Shown here piece by piece: positions 36,738 to 45,113 of a DNA stretch of 64,000 bases. This stretch comes from DASVHS01 sp035468985 (GTDB lineage: Bacteria > Acidobacteriota > Thermoanaerobaculia > Gp7-AA8): contig DATISF010000064.1 in the NCBI GenBank assembly GCA_035468985.1, forward strand, positions 124,001 to 188,000. The letters are read 5' to 3'. How positions within the stretch are numbered: the stretch's first letter is position 1; each line of letters starts with the position of its first letter. The position numbers and the translations under genes are program-made. Under the pieces are notes generated by a model that made no database searches, had not been told where the DNA came from, and worked only from the letters and a program-made list of their open reading frames with translations.

Positions 36738-36826
36738 CACGTCATCCTGAGCCGCGAAGGCGGCGAAGGATCTCGACTTGCGACGCTGTTCGCATCCTGA
36801 GATCCTTCGCTCCGCTCAGGATGACG
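36738..36826. repeat. copy of the dispersed inverted repeat before the SGNH gene
   Basis: CACGTCATCCTGAGCCGCGAAGGCGG faces CTCCGCTCAGGATGACG around GATCTCGACTTGCGACGCTG. The right end supplies the ATG of the SGNH gene (GGATGACGAAA). Confidence 0.85.
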
Positions 36827-38044
36827 AAATCACGCACAGCGATTTTTCTCGTCGCGTTCCTCGCCATCTCCATCGGCATCGCTTTCGCCGCCGGCGAGAT
36901 CTTTGTCCGCGCTCTCGGCAAGTACGACGCGGACGGCACGTTCTACTTTCGCGGCCGTCCGATTCCGCCGTTCGCGCTTCCCGTCCGCAACGCGAAGCAG
37001 CTCATCGACGAATACCTCCGCGACCAGACCGGCTACATGGCCTACGACGCGGACCTCGGATGGACGAATCGTCCCGGCTCCTGCACGCGCGACAAAAAAT
37101 ATTGCGCGAACAGCGCCGGCCTTCGCTCCGATCGTGAGTTCACGAAGGCGATTCCGCCCGGAACGCTGCGGATCTCGCTGTTCGGCGACTCGTTCATTCA
37201 CGGCCACGATGTCGATCTGGCCGGCAGCCTCGCGCCGCGGCTCGAGAAAGCGCTGGCCGCGCGCGGAACGAAAGCGGAGGCGCTGAACTTCGGCGTCGGC
37301 GGCTTCGGGATCGATCAGGCCTACATCCGCTACTCGCGCGAAGGCTCGCGTTTCGACACGGACATCATCGTCGAGGGGCTGCAGTTCGAGAACGTGGCCA
37401 GGCACCTGATGGTGTTCCGGCTGATCGCGTATCCGCAATCGAAGATCCCGTTCTCCAAACCGCGCTTCTACTTCGAAGGTCCGTCTCTGCTCGTCGCCAA
37501 CAAGCCGACGATTCCGCCGCGGCGCGTGCCGGAAGAGCTGGCGCACTTCGATCGCTCACCATTGCGACGGCTGGAGTTCTACTACACCGACAAATACCGG
37601 CCGTACTGGTGGCGGCACAGCAAGCTGCTCGCGGTCATCGCCGAATTCAGACGCAAGCCCGACGAGACAGTCGACATTCTCAAGCCCGGAGGCGAAGGTG
37701 TTCAGCTCACGCTGGCCATCCTCGACCGCTTCAAGAACGACGCGCGCGTCACCGGCAAACCGTTCCTTCTCGTCTATCTTCCGCTGAAGGAAAATCTCGC
37801 CGCGCAGCTCCGTGGCGCGCGCGATCCGTGGCAGCCACTCGTCGACCTGTTCCGTAAAGACTTCACGATCGTCGATCCGACGCCGCGGCTTCTGGCGCTC
37901 GCTCGCGAAAAAGGTGTGGACGCGGTCGCTCCGGGGCACTATTCAGCGGAAGGGAACAAAGCGGTGGCCGAAGCACTTGCCGATGTCATTGCAAACCGAG
38001 GCTCGAGGCCCGAGGCCCGAGGACAGAAAGATGGGAATCGATAA
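36821..38044 (+). CDS. SGNH/GDSL-type hydrolase, membrane-anchored
   Basis: 407 residues from ATG 36821, in the repeat arm. The N-terminus TKSRTAIFLVAFLAISIGIAFAAGEIFVRAL is a signal anchor. RISLFGDSFIHGHDV carries the nucleophile Ser (GDS block I), and GHYSAEGNKAVAEAL carries the catalytic Asp/His region (block V). Companions (carbamoyltransferase, SxtJ, DUF5989) suggest modification of a surface polysaccharide or lipid. The last ~15 residues are repeat-encoded (RGSRPEARGQ). It overlaps proC by 14 bases. Confidence 0.82.
   Translation: MTKSRTAIFLVAFLAISIGIAFAAGEIFVRALGKYDADGTFYFRGRPIPPFALPVRNAKQLIDEYLRDQTGYMAYDADLGWTNRPGSCTRDKKYCANSAGLRSDREFTKAIPPGTLRISLFGDSFIHGHDVDLAGSLAPRLEKALAARGTKAEALNFGVGGFGIDQAYIRYSREGSRFDTDIIVEGLQFENVARHLMVFRLIAYPQSKIPFSKPRFYFEGPSLLVANKPTIPPRRVPEELAHFDRSPLRRLEFYYTDKYRPYWWRHSKLLAVIAEFRRKPDETVDILKPGGEGVQLTLAILDRFKNDARVTGKPFLLVYLPLKENLAAQLRGARDPWQPLVDLFRKDFTIVDPTPRLLALAREKGVDAVAPGHYSAEGNKAVAEALADVIANRGSRPEARGQKDGNR
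37996..38023. repeat. heptamer repeat CGAGGCC coding for the end of the SGNH protein
   Basis: CGAGGCTCGAGGCCCGAGGCC is a 7-base repeat in frame in the last codons of the gene and just upstream of the proC start. A similar unit (GGCCTGA) is in the ATPase gene at about 23405-23432. Confidence 0.75.
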
Positions 38045-38855
38045 AACGATCGGCTTCATCGGCGCGGGAAACATGGCCGAGGCCATGATCCGCGGATTGT
38101 TGCGGGGAGGCGACTTCGCGATTGCGCAAATCGCCGCTTCCGGACCGCGCGAGGAGCGCATGCGCGAGCTGCGCGACACGTACGGCATCTACGCCACCAC
38201 GGACAATCGCGTGCCCGCGGCCTCGGAGATCGTGGTGCTCTCGGTGAAGCCGCAGATCCTGGGGCGCGTTCTCGATGAAGTGGGCGGGACGATCAGTCCC
38301 GACGCGCTGGTGATCTCGATCGCCGCCGGAGTTCCGGTCGCCGCCATTTCCATGCGGCTCGCCGGCGGAACGCGTGTCGTGCGCGCCATGCCGAACACCC
38401 CCGCGCTCGTCGACGCCGCTGCCACCGCGATCGCTCGAGGGGAATACGCGCGCGACTCCGATATCGAAGACGCCAAGCGCATCTTCGACGCCATCGGCAC
38501 GACGGTCGTGCTCGACGAGTCGTTGATGGATGCGGTGACGGGCCTTTCGGGCTCGGGACCGGCGTATGTCTTTCTGATCCTCGAGGCCTTGAGCGACGCC
38601 GGCGTGAAGGTCGGCCTCTCCCGTCGCACCGCTCAGCTGCTCGCCGCGCAGACGGTCCTCGGATCGGCGAAGCTGCTGCTCGAGACGAACGAGCATCCCG
38701 GAATGCTGAAGGACATGGTCACCTCGCCCGGCGGAACGGCCATCACCGGATTGCACACCCTCGAGCATGGAGGCCTGCGCACGACGCTGATGAACGCCGT
38801 GGAAGCGGCGACGCGGCGCGCGCGCGAGCTCGGCGAAGCCATGCTGAAGAAGTGA
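38031..38855 (+). CDS. proC: pyrroline-5-carboxylate reductase
   Basis: 274 residues from ATG 38031. The Rossmann start IGFIGAGNMAEAMIRGLL binds NADPH, VLSVKPQ and RAMPNTPALV are family marks, and DAVTGLSGSGPAYVFLILEAL plus MLKDMVTSPGGTAI are the catalytic and dimer regions. It makes proline from pyrroline-5-carboxylate. A GTG downstream begins the DinB-like gene inside its stop (GTGA). Confidence 0.95.
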   Translation: MGIDKTIGFIGAGNMAEAMIRGLLRGGDFAIAQIAASGPREERMRELRDTYGIYATTDNRVPAASEIVVLSVKPQILGRVLDEVGGTISPDALVISIAAGVPVAAISMRLAGGTRVVRAMPNTPALVDAAATAIARGEYARDSDIEDAKRIFDAIGTTVVLDESLMDAVTGLSGSGPAYVFLILEALSDAGVKVGLSRRTAQLLAAQTVLGSAKLLLETNEHPGMLKDMVTSPGGTAITGLHTLEHGGLRTTLMNAVEAATRRARELGEAMLKK

Positions 38856-39418
38856 CCGAGCCCCTCGCCGCGGTCGAGACCGAGCTGAACGAGGCGACGG
38901 AGCGCGCGCGACGCCTGGTCGACAGCACTCCCGGCCGCATGTTCACCGTGCGTCCGACGCTCACCCAGTGGTCCGCGGCGGAATGCCTCGCCCATCTCAG
39001 CGTCAGCAGCGAGTTGTTCCTTCCCGTCCTGCGGCGCTCGATTGACGACGCGCACAAACGCCGCATGAAAGCCACCCGTCCGCCGAGGATGGATCTGCTG
39101 GGAAGAATTCTGCGCTGGTTTCTCGAGCCGCCGGTGCGCTCGCGGGTGAAGACGACGGCGGCGTTCGTTCCGAAAGCGATCCGGGCGAAGTCGGAGGCCC
39201 TGGCTGAATTCTCGCTGCTGCAGTCGCAGCTCATCGATGTCCTGCACTCGGCGGCCGATGTTCCCATGGCGAAGTTGAAGATCGTGTCGCCGTTCGACTC
39301 GCGCGTCCGATACAACGTCTTCTCCGCCTTTCGCATCATGGCCGCGCATCAGCGCCGTCATCTGTGGCAGGCCGAGCAGGCGGTCGAGGCGTTGAAGAAG
39401 GCGCAGACGATCGAATAG
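38852..39418 (+). CDS. DinB-like superfamily protein
   Basis: 188 residues from GTG 38852. A four-helix bundle with WSAAECLAHLSVSSELF, RYNVFSAFRIMAAHQRRHLWQAEQAVEAL is visible; the His in CLAHL and the HQRRH at the end are the usual metal ligands of the DinB/YfiT fold. These can be thiol transferases (mycothiol, bacillithiol) or unknown metal-dependent enzymes. It overlaps proC by 4 bases and is co-transcribed. Confidence 0.75.
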   Translation: MTEPLAAVETELNEATERARRLVDSTPGRMFTVRPTLTQWSAAECLAHLSVSSELFLPVLRRSIDDAHKRRMKATRPPRMDLLGRILRWFLEPPVRSRVKTTAAFVPKAIRAKSEALAEFSLLQSQLIDVLHSAADVPMAKLKIVSPFDSRVRYNVFSAFRIMAAHQRRHLWQAEQAVEALKKAQTIE

Positions 39419-39497
39419 AGGGATACGGGGACACCAGGACACGAGAACACCGGGAAACTGGCGACCATCACTCCTCAGCCCCCGGTCCCCGAGTCCA
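39419..39497. repeat. heptamer-like repeat GGACACC region
   Basis: GGGGACACCAGGACACGAGAAC shows a 7-base period and an imperfect inverse GGTCCCCGAGTCC at the end. It fills the gap between the DinB-like gene and the convergent coiled-coil gene. Confidence 0.55.
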
Positions 39498-41981
39498 TCA
39501 AGATGCCAGCACACTCTCCAGCGTCGCTCTCAATCGATTGAAATCCACCGGATCCGCAATCACCTCATCGGCCCGGAAGTCTGCGCCGCGCTCCGCCGTA
39601 CCGCTGCTGCTGATCAACACGATCTTCACTCCGGCGGTCTCGCTTCTCGACTTGAGGAGCTGCACGAGCTCGCGGGCGTTCATCTTCGGCATCACGCCTT
39701 CGGCGATGACGACGTCGGGTTTCTGTTGTGTCGCAGTGCGCAACCCTTCGAGGCCGTCCGCCGCGGTGAGCACCGAGTAGCCGGCCTGCTCCAGGGAGTG
39801 CTTCGTCATCGCACGGATCCCGGCGTCACTGTGGACGATCAGCACAACCTGCCGGGGCGAACCGGAAGGAGCCGGCAGCGGTTGCTCGATCGTCGGCGGG
39901 AAGGAGGGGCGCGATGATGTGCGCTGCTGCTGCCACCGTTCCGCGGCCTGCCGGAACCTGTCCCGCTCTTCCTCGAGTTTCTGCTGCAATGCCGTCACGC
40001 GTGCGGTAAGGCTCCGCGCCTCGGCGCGCGCTCCTTCTCTCTGCAGCATGGCCTCGCCGAGGTCGGTTTCGTGGTCTTCGGTGAGATGGCCGACGATCTT
40101 CTGGAGCTTGTCGTTCCATTCGGCGTCGAGTTTCTCGCGCGCCGCTTTTTCATCGTCGGCTCGCCGGCGCTCCTGCTGGAGATCCGCCTGAGCCTGCGCG
40201 GCGCGTGCCTCCGATTCCTGGACCATCTGATGCGCTTTCTGGAGGTTCTCGCCGAACCCCCGCGCCATCTGCTCGGCGTCGGCCTCTCGTTTCGCGGCCT
40301 GGGCCTGAAGCTCCTCGATCCTCTTGTTGGCACGCCGCAGCTCGGCCTTGGCCGCTTCTTTCTCGATCAGCGTCTCGCCGGCCGCGGCCTCGTAATCGTT
40401 GGTGATGCCGGTGACGACCTTCTGCAGTTTGTCATCGAACTCGCGCGCCATCTGCTCGCGCTCCGCCTGAATCTGCGCGGCCTGCGCGAGCAGCTCCTGG
40501 ATCTTCTGACTCGCCGAGAGCAGCCCGGCTTTGGCCGCCTCGATCTCGACCTGCGCCTGGCCGGCTTTCTCTTCCGAGTCGCGCGCCGCCATCTCGCGCT
40601 GTGCGTGCGCCTCGATCGTGCGGTTGCGCTCTTGCTCGATCTCGCCGGCGAGCCGCTCGAGCTCCTGCCGGATGGTTGCGGCCTCGTCGGCGGTCTTCTG
40701 CCTTGCGGCAGCCTCGAACGTGGCGCGGAGAGTCTCGTCCTCGAGAGCCTGTTTCGTGCGTTGGAGCTCGAGCGCGTCTTCTTCGTTCTGCAGCTGCGCC
40801 GCGGAAAGCTGCGAGCGAAGCCGGGCGAGCTCGCGCTCCGCCGCGGTGGCCCGCTCTTCCGCCGCTTTGGCCCCGTCCCGGGCTTCTTTCGCTTCGCGTT
40901 GATAGTTTGTCGAGACTTCCGCCGTCCGCTGCAGCGTTCCGCGCGCGGCCGTCTCCAGTTGTGTGCGCAGCTTCGTCTCGCGGTCGGCGCGCGCGTGCTC
41001 TTCGCTGAGCGATGCGAGCGTCCGGTCGAGCTCCCGCTGCAGCGCATTCATCCTGGCCGTCGCCGCCTCGACGCGCTTCTGCGCTTCGGCGGCAATTGCG
41101 TCTTTTCGCGCCGTCAGTTCCGCGACGCTCTTCTGGGATGTGTCCGAGAGCTGCTTTGCCTCAGTGAGCGCGGCCTCATGTTTCGCGGAGAGGTCGGCGA
41201 TCGCTTTCTGGAGCGACGCCTGACCCGCGACCTCGAGCTGCTCGCGCATCGCCGTCTCGCGGGCGGCACGGGTGCTCTCTTCCTCGAGTCTGCGCCGCGC
41301 CGCCTCGAGCTCCTGCTGCGCGGATGCCGCGCGCGTCTCGGCATCCTGCAAACGCTTCGCGGCGACTTCGATCTCCCGCCGGGCCACAGCCCAGCGCCCG
41401 TTCTGCTCGCCGATCGTGTGACGGAGCGTCTCGATGTCGTTCGTCAGCTTCGCCACGCTGGCCTCGGCTGCCACGTTGGCCTCGGCTCGCAGCGCGGCTT
41501 CGTCATCGGCGCGCGCATGCGCCGCGGCGAGCTGACGGGTCAGGTCCTCGACGCGCGGGTCGTCGCGGAGGATGTTGACTGCCGGAAGCGGCGTCACCGA
41601 AGGGAGAAGCGGCGGATCGGGGGCTTTCGCCAGCATGGCCCGCGGCCGCACGGGAATCTTCACCGCGCGGGTGGCGATCGCCAGCGCGACCGCGACGGTC
41701 AGCGGGACGACGGCGCTCATCGACGGCACGATTCGCACCGGCGAGAACATCCAGTCGTAGAGAATCACGGCAACGATCGCGGTCGTGACGCCGAGGAGTG
41801 CGCTGCTCAACCAGGCGACGACGAAAACGGAGATCAGGTAGGCGTAAAACGGCTCATAGCGCGGATACAGGCCCGTCAGGATGCTGTTGACGCCGGTGGC
41901 GATCGAGAGGAACGCTCCCGCCCGCGCCGCCTGCAATAAACCGTTACGCCACTTCCGCGAAGTCGCGGATCTCCCTGGCAT
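39498..41981 (-). CDS. DUF4118-like membrane domain, long coiled coil and degenerate receiver
   Basis: 827 residues from ATG 41981, preceded by GGAAGG; codons before it belong to a repeat. Residues ~20-130 hold four membrane helices (YAYLISVFVVAWLSSALLGV, AVVPLTVAVALAIATRAV), similar to the DUF4118 part of KdpD. Residues ~150-690 are one long coiled coil of Ala, Glu, Arg and Gln. The end is a receiver-like domain (VVLIVHSDAGIRAMTK): the phospho-acceptor Asp is Glu761 (VVIAEGVMPKM) and the conserved Lys is Asp810 (VIADPVDF), so it cannot be phosphorylated normally. It may be a constitutive signalling scaffold. This architecture is unusual. Confidence 0.85.
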   Translation of the reverse strand: MPGRSATSRKWRNGLLQAARAGAFLSIATGVNSILTGLYPRYEPFYAYLISVFVVAWLSSALLGVTTAIVAVILYDWMFSPVRIVPSMSAVVPLTVAVALAIATRAVKIPVRPRAMLAKAPDPPLLPSVTPLPAVNILRDDPRVEDLTRQLAAAHARADDEAALRAEANVAAEASVAKLTNDIETLRHTIGEQNGRWAVARREIEVAAKRLQDAETRAASAQQELEAARRRLEEESTRAARETAMREQLEVAGQASLQKAIADLSAKHEAALTEAKQLSDTSQKSVAELTARKDAIAAEAQKRVEAATARMNALQRELDRTLASLSEEHARADRETKLRTQLETAARGTLQRTAEVSTNYQREAKEARDGAKAAEERATAAERELARLRSQLSAAQLQNEEDALELQRTKQALEDETLRATFEAAARQKTADEAATIRQELERLAGEIEQERNRTIEAHAQREMAARDSEEKAGQAQVEIEAAKAGLLSASQKIQELLAQAAQIQAEREQMAREFDDKLQKVVTGITNDYEAAAGETLIEKEAAKAELRRANKRIEELQAQAAKREADAEQMARGFGENLQKAHQMVQESEARAAQAQADLQQERRRADDEKAAREKLDAEWNDKLQKIVGHLTEDHETDLGEAMLQREGARAEARSLTARVTALQQKLEEERDRFRQAAERWQQQRTSSRPSFPPTIEQPLPAPSGSPRQVVLIVHSDAGIRAMTKHSLEQAGYSVLTAADGLEGLRTATQQKPDVVIAEGVMPKMNARELVQLLKSRSETAGVKIVLISSSGTAERGADFRADEVIADPVDFNRLRATLESVLAS

Positions 41982-42019
41982 CGGACCTTCCTGGGGGAAG
42001 CTGAGCGCTATGGTAGCAG

Positions 42020-42167
42020 CTAGGGAAGCTCTGAACTGGTCGTTGTTCACGTCATCCTGAGCCGCGAAGACGGCGAAGGATCTCGAAATGGCAGACGTTT
42101 TCGCATCCTGAGATCCTTCGTCGCGCTTCGCCGACTCAGGATGACGACTTGTTCAGAGCTTCCTAGG
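42020..42167. repeat. complete MITE-like inverted repeat with terminal repeats
   Basis: The ends are CTAGGGAAGCTCTGAAC and GTTCAGAGCTTCCTAG, inside which are GTCATCCTGAG...CTCAGGATGAC, AAGGATCTCGAAATGG and CATCCTGAGATCCTTCG. This is the clearest full element (about 148 bases). The right end supplies the stop codon of the DedA gene. Confidence 0.88.
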
Positions 42168-42816
42168 CGTTCGAAGCCGAACGGGCCGTGTGCGCGCGGC
42201 GCTGCATCCAGGTCATCAGCCAGTAGAGGAGGCCGATGACGACGGCGAACCCGATGAGCCAAAGCGACTTGCTCTGCAGCGCGTGACGGAGCGCGTCGGG
42301 ATCTTTCATCAATGCCGGCTGGTCGCCGAGAACCTTCATGCCGAACCACGCCAGAGCGCCGTTGAAGAGACCCGCGCCGAGGACGGTCATCAGCGAGAAC
42401 TTTTTGAAGTTCATGTGAAAGAGGCCGGCCGGGATCGAGATCAGGTGGCGAACCGCGGGCAGAAGCCGTGCGACGAAGATTCCGCCGGCGCCGTAGACGG
42501 CGAACCAGTCATCGGCCTTCGCCAGCCGCGCGTGCGAGAGGTGCACGTACTTGCCGTAGCGCTCGAAGATCGGGCGGCCGAGCTTCCAGGCAATCCAGTA
42601 GCTGGCCGCGGAACCTGCCCACGAACCGAGCGTCGCCACGATGATGACGGCCGGCAGATTCAGTTTTCCCTGCGACGCCCAGTACGCCGCGGGGGGCATG
42701 ACGACCTCGGCCGGAATGGGAAGAGCGGTGCTCTCGAGGGCCATCATCACGAAGATGCCGAGATAGCCCCAGTCGAGGACGAACTGCATCCATGCTGCGA
42801 AAAGTTGGTGGATCAT
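42163..42816 (-). CDS. DedA-family membrane protein
   Basis: 217 residues with about five membrane segments. The opening MALESTALPIPAEVVMPPAAY, then LGSWAGSAASYWIAWKLGRP and the conserved FVARLLPAVRHLISIPAGLF with its Arg pairs are typical of DedA/VTT proteins, which move polyprenyl or phosphatidyl lipids across the inner membrane. The stop codon lies in the terminal repeat of an MITE-like element. Confidence 0.9.
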   Translation of the reverse strand: MIHQLFAAWMQFVLDWGYLGIFVMMALESTALPIPAEVVMPPAAYWASQGKLNLPAVIIVATLGSWAGSAASYWIAWKLGRPIFERYGKYVHLSHARLAKADDWFAVYGAGGIFVARLLPAVRHLISIPAGLFHMNFKKFSLMTVLGAGLFNGALAWFGMKVLGDQPALMKDPDALRHALQSKSLWLIGFAVVIGLLYWLMTWMQRRAHTARSASNA

Positions 42817-42883
42817 CGGTGGCTGAACACGCTCAAAGAGCGCGCCATCCTAACCGAAGTCTGCCGCGCGTGTTGCGCTGTCG

Positions 42884-43009
42884 CTACTTTTCCGGACGCG
42901 CCTGAAGGTCACGCAGCTCAGTCAACGCATTCGCGTTGTCAGGGTTGAGCTCGAGCGACTTCCGGTAATCGATCTCGGCAAATTCTGTTTGCCCGTCCGC
43001 GCTGCATGC
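42884..43009 (-). pseudogene. remnant of a TPR-containing protein
   Basis: In one leftward frame the sequence reads GQTEFAEIDYRKSLELNPDN then ANALTELRDLQARPEK and a stop at 42884. This is a good C-terminal TPR helix pair (xxYRKSLELNPDNAN). Upstream the frame closes at a TGA near 43010 and no start exists. It is a leftover tail of a lost gene, of the sort fused to serine hydrolases and other enzymes. The rest of 42817-43118 shows no gene. Confidence 0.7.
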
Positions 43010-43118
43010 GTCCGAGAATCCCTCGGATCACGCGAGACCGCAAGCGTTTCTACGGGAGGAAGAATCGGCGATCGGCGGCGTCCAACTCGAGCTCGAACGC
43101 GTGTTAGCATCGGACCAC

Positions 43119-44672
43119 GTGCACTACGACGTTGTCATCCTCGGCGGCGCGTTCAGCGGCGCGTCCGCGGCGATCCTCCTCCGGCGCGACGCTCCTCAGC
43201 TGCGCGTCCTGATCGTCGAGAAAGCCGCGGCCTTCGACGCGAAGGTCGGCGAGGCCACCACCGAGATGTCGGCGATGTTTCTCACGCGCCGGCTGGCGAT
43301 GTGGCACCACCTCGAAGCCGAGCAACTGCCGAAGGAAGGGCTGCGCTACTGGTTCTCGAATGAGAAGGTCACCGGACACGCGAACGCCAGCGAGAGCGGG
43401 GGATTCATCCGCAGCGCCGTTCCGGCATTCCAGCTTCGCCGCGATGCGCTCGACGAGCATCTGCTCGCCACGGCCGTTGCCGAGGGCGCCGAGCTGCTTC
43501 GACCGGCCAGAGCGCTCGATGTCGAGACCGGCGAATTCATGAACAAACTGAATATCGAGGCTGCCGGCGAAACGCGCGAGATCACCTGCCGCTGGCTCCT
43601 CGACGCTTCCGGACGCGCATGCTTCCTCGGCCGGAAACTGGAGCTGATCGATCGCAACGACGAACATCCCACGGCCGCGATCTGGTGTCGCTGGAAAAAC
43701 GTCCGGCATATCGACGACGTTGCCGCGCGCGAAGGAATGCTCGCCACGGGCAACGTCTCTTCACGACGCCTGGCCACGAATCACTACATGGGCCTCGGCT
43801 ACTGGATCTGGGTGATTCCGCTCGGCAACGGCGAGACCAGTATCGGAGTCGTGTTCGACAAGCGCCTCGTCGATCTCCATCACAGCAAGAATCGCGAAGA
43901 AGATTTCGTCGCCTTTCTGAAAGCGATCCCGGCGCTCGCGGAATTGATCGACGGCGCGGAGCCGCGCTTCGAAGATCTCCGTTTCTACTCGCACCTGCCG
44001 TACGTGACGCGGAAGTACATGGATCAGGGATGGGCACTGCTCGGCGACGCGGCGGCATTTCTCGATCCGTACTACTCGCCCGGACTTGATCACGCGGCAT
44101 TCTCGGCAGAGGCGACGGTCGAGATCATCAAGATGGATGCGATGGGAAAAGACATCGCGAAGCGCATCGAGGAACACAACACGACGTTCCTCCGCTCGTA
44201 CCATCGTTTCTTCCGCGCCATCTACAAGGACAAGTACTACTACATGGGAGAGTCCGATCTGCTCTCCGCGTCATTTCTCATCGACACCGCGCAGTACTAC
44301 ATCTTCGTCGTCACGCCCGCTTACCGGATCCTGAAGAAATTTCATTGGATGCCGGTCCTTGGGCCGAAGCCGGCGTTCATCAGCTATCACCTGATGGCCT
44401 TCTACAACAAGCGGTTCAAATCGATGGCGCTGGCGCGGCGCGCGGCCGGAGAGGCGGGCGCCCGCAACAACGGCCGGCGCGTGAAGGCGTATTACAACCT
44501 GAACCTCGCGCCTTTCCACATGGCCGCGCGCGGATTCAAATTATGGATGTGGGCGGAGCTGGACAACGTGAGGGTGCAGGTGAAGCGGCTGCTAAAGCAG
44601 CGCAAGCGCCAACGCGTCATGCCGAGCGTGAGCGAGGCACCTGGGGAACCTCTGCACAAGTCGTCATCCTGA
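43119..44672 (+). CDS. flavin-dependent oxidoreductase, tryptophan-halogenase-like
   Basis: 517 residues from GTG 43119 (or 43101). VHYDVVILGGAFSGASAAILL binds FAD. The halogenase-family motif GWxWxIP appears as GYWIWVIPLG, and GWALLGDAAAFLDPYYSPGL is the FAD-closing motif. Lys in FDAKVGEATTEMS could be the family's key residue. The enzyme may be a halogenase, hydroxylase or dehydrogenase acting on carrier-bound intermediates. The last ~12 residues (EAPGEPLHKSSS) come from a repeat. It lies apart from the polyketide genes by about 440 bases. Confidence 0.78.
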   Translation: MHYDVVILGGAFSGASAAILLRRDAPQLRVLIVEKAAAFDAKVGEATTEMSAMFLTRRLAMWHHLEAEQLPKEGLRYWFSNEKVTGHANASESGGFIRSAVPAFQLRRDALDEHLLATAVAEGAELLRPARALDVETGEFMNKLNIEAAGETREITCRWLLDASGRACFLGRKLELIDRNDEHPTAAIWCRWKNVRHIDDVAAREGMLATGNVSSRRLATNHYMGLGYWIWVIPLGNGETSIGVVFDKRLVDLHHSKNREEDFVAFLKAIPALAELIDGAEPRFEDLRFYSHLPYVTRKYMDQGWALLGDAAAFLDPYYSPGLDHAAFSAEATVEIIKMDAMGKDIAKRIEEHNTTFLRSYHRFFRAIYKDKYYYMGESDLLSASFLIDTAQYYIFVVTPAYRILKKFHWMPVLGPKPAFISYHLMAFYNKRFKSMALARRAAGEAGARNNGRRVKAYYNLNLAPFHMAARGFKLWMWAELDNVRVQVKRLLKQRKRQRVMPSVSEAPGEPLHKSSS

Positions 44673-44787
44673 GTCGGCGAAGCGCGACGAAGGATCTCAG
44701 AATGCGAAAACGCCTGCCATTTCGAGATCCTTCGCCGTCTTCGCGGCTCAGGATGACGTGAACGACGACTTGTGCAGAGGTTCCCTG
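44643..44787. repeat. complete MITE-like inverted repeat overlapping the flavoprotein stop
   Basis: Terminal parts GGGAACCTCTGCACAAGTCG and GACTTGTGCAGAGGTTCCC flank the GTCATCCTGAG...CTCAGGATGAC element. The stop of the flavoprotein is inside the left end. Related to the elements at 42020 and 51752. Confidence 0.88.
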
Positions 44788-44836
44788 GGAGCGTGGAAGG
44801 CGCGGTCAGCGTCCCTCCGTCTCCGCGCGACCGGAT

Positions 44837-45096
44837 ATGACGTCCAAACTCGTAATTCCCTTCATCGCAATCGTTCAGATCATCGCTGGCGTGCTTCTGT
44901 ATCGAGCGTGCGTCGAGAACGATGTTATGAGGTTCGGCGCACCTGTATTCGGTGCGTTCATCGCTCAGGTCGTCGCGATTTCGGATCACCGATCGAGCCT
45001 GGGTCCGCCACCCGAGCTCTCGTCGTTGCAACCGTACTGACAGCGTCCGCGTGCTTCGTAACGATGCTGATCGCGTTGAACGTCTACGGCAGCTGA
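44837..45096 (+). pseudogene. possible small membrane protein split by a frameshift
   Basis: From ATG 44837 the frame reads MTSKLVIPFIAIVQIIAGVLLY then FGAPVFGAFIAQVVAISDH and runs into a stop at 45040. A second frame continues in the same area with SATRALVVATVLTASACFVTM and LIALNVYGS, ending at 45096. Together they make a three-helix small membrane protein if one base was lost near 44990. Alternatively these are unrelated short frames. Confidence 0.4.
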
Positions 45097-45113
45097 GCCG
45101 CCCAGCGCGCGTG

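Noticed and set aside
40071..41939. Long plus-strand open frame of 622 codons
   Set aside because: It is antisense to the coiled-coil gene; the Leu/Arg-rich product has no domain.
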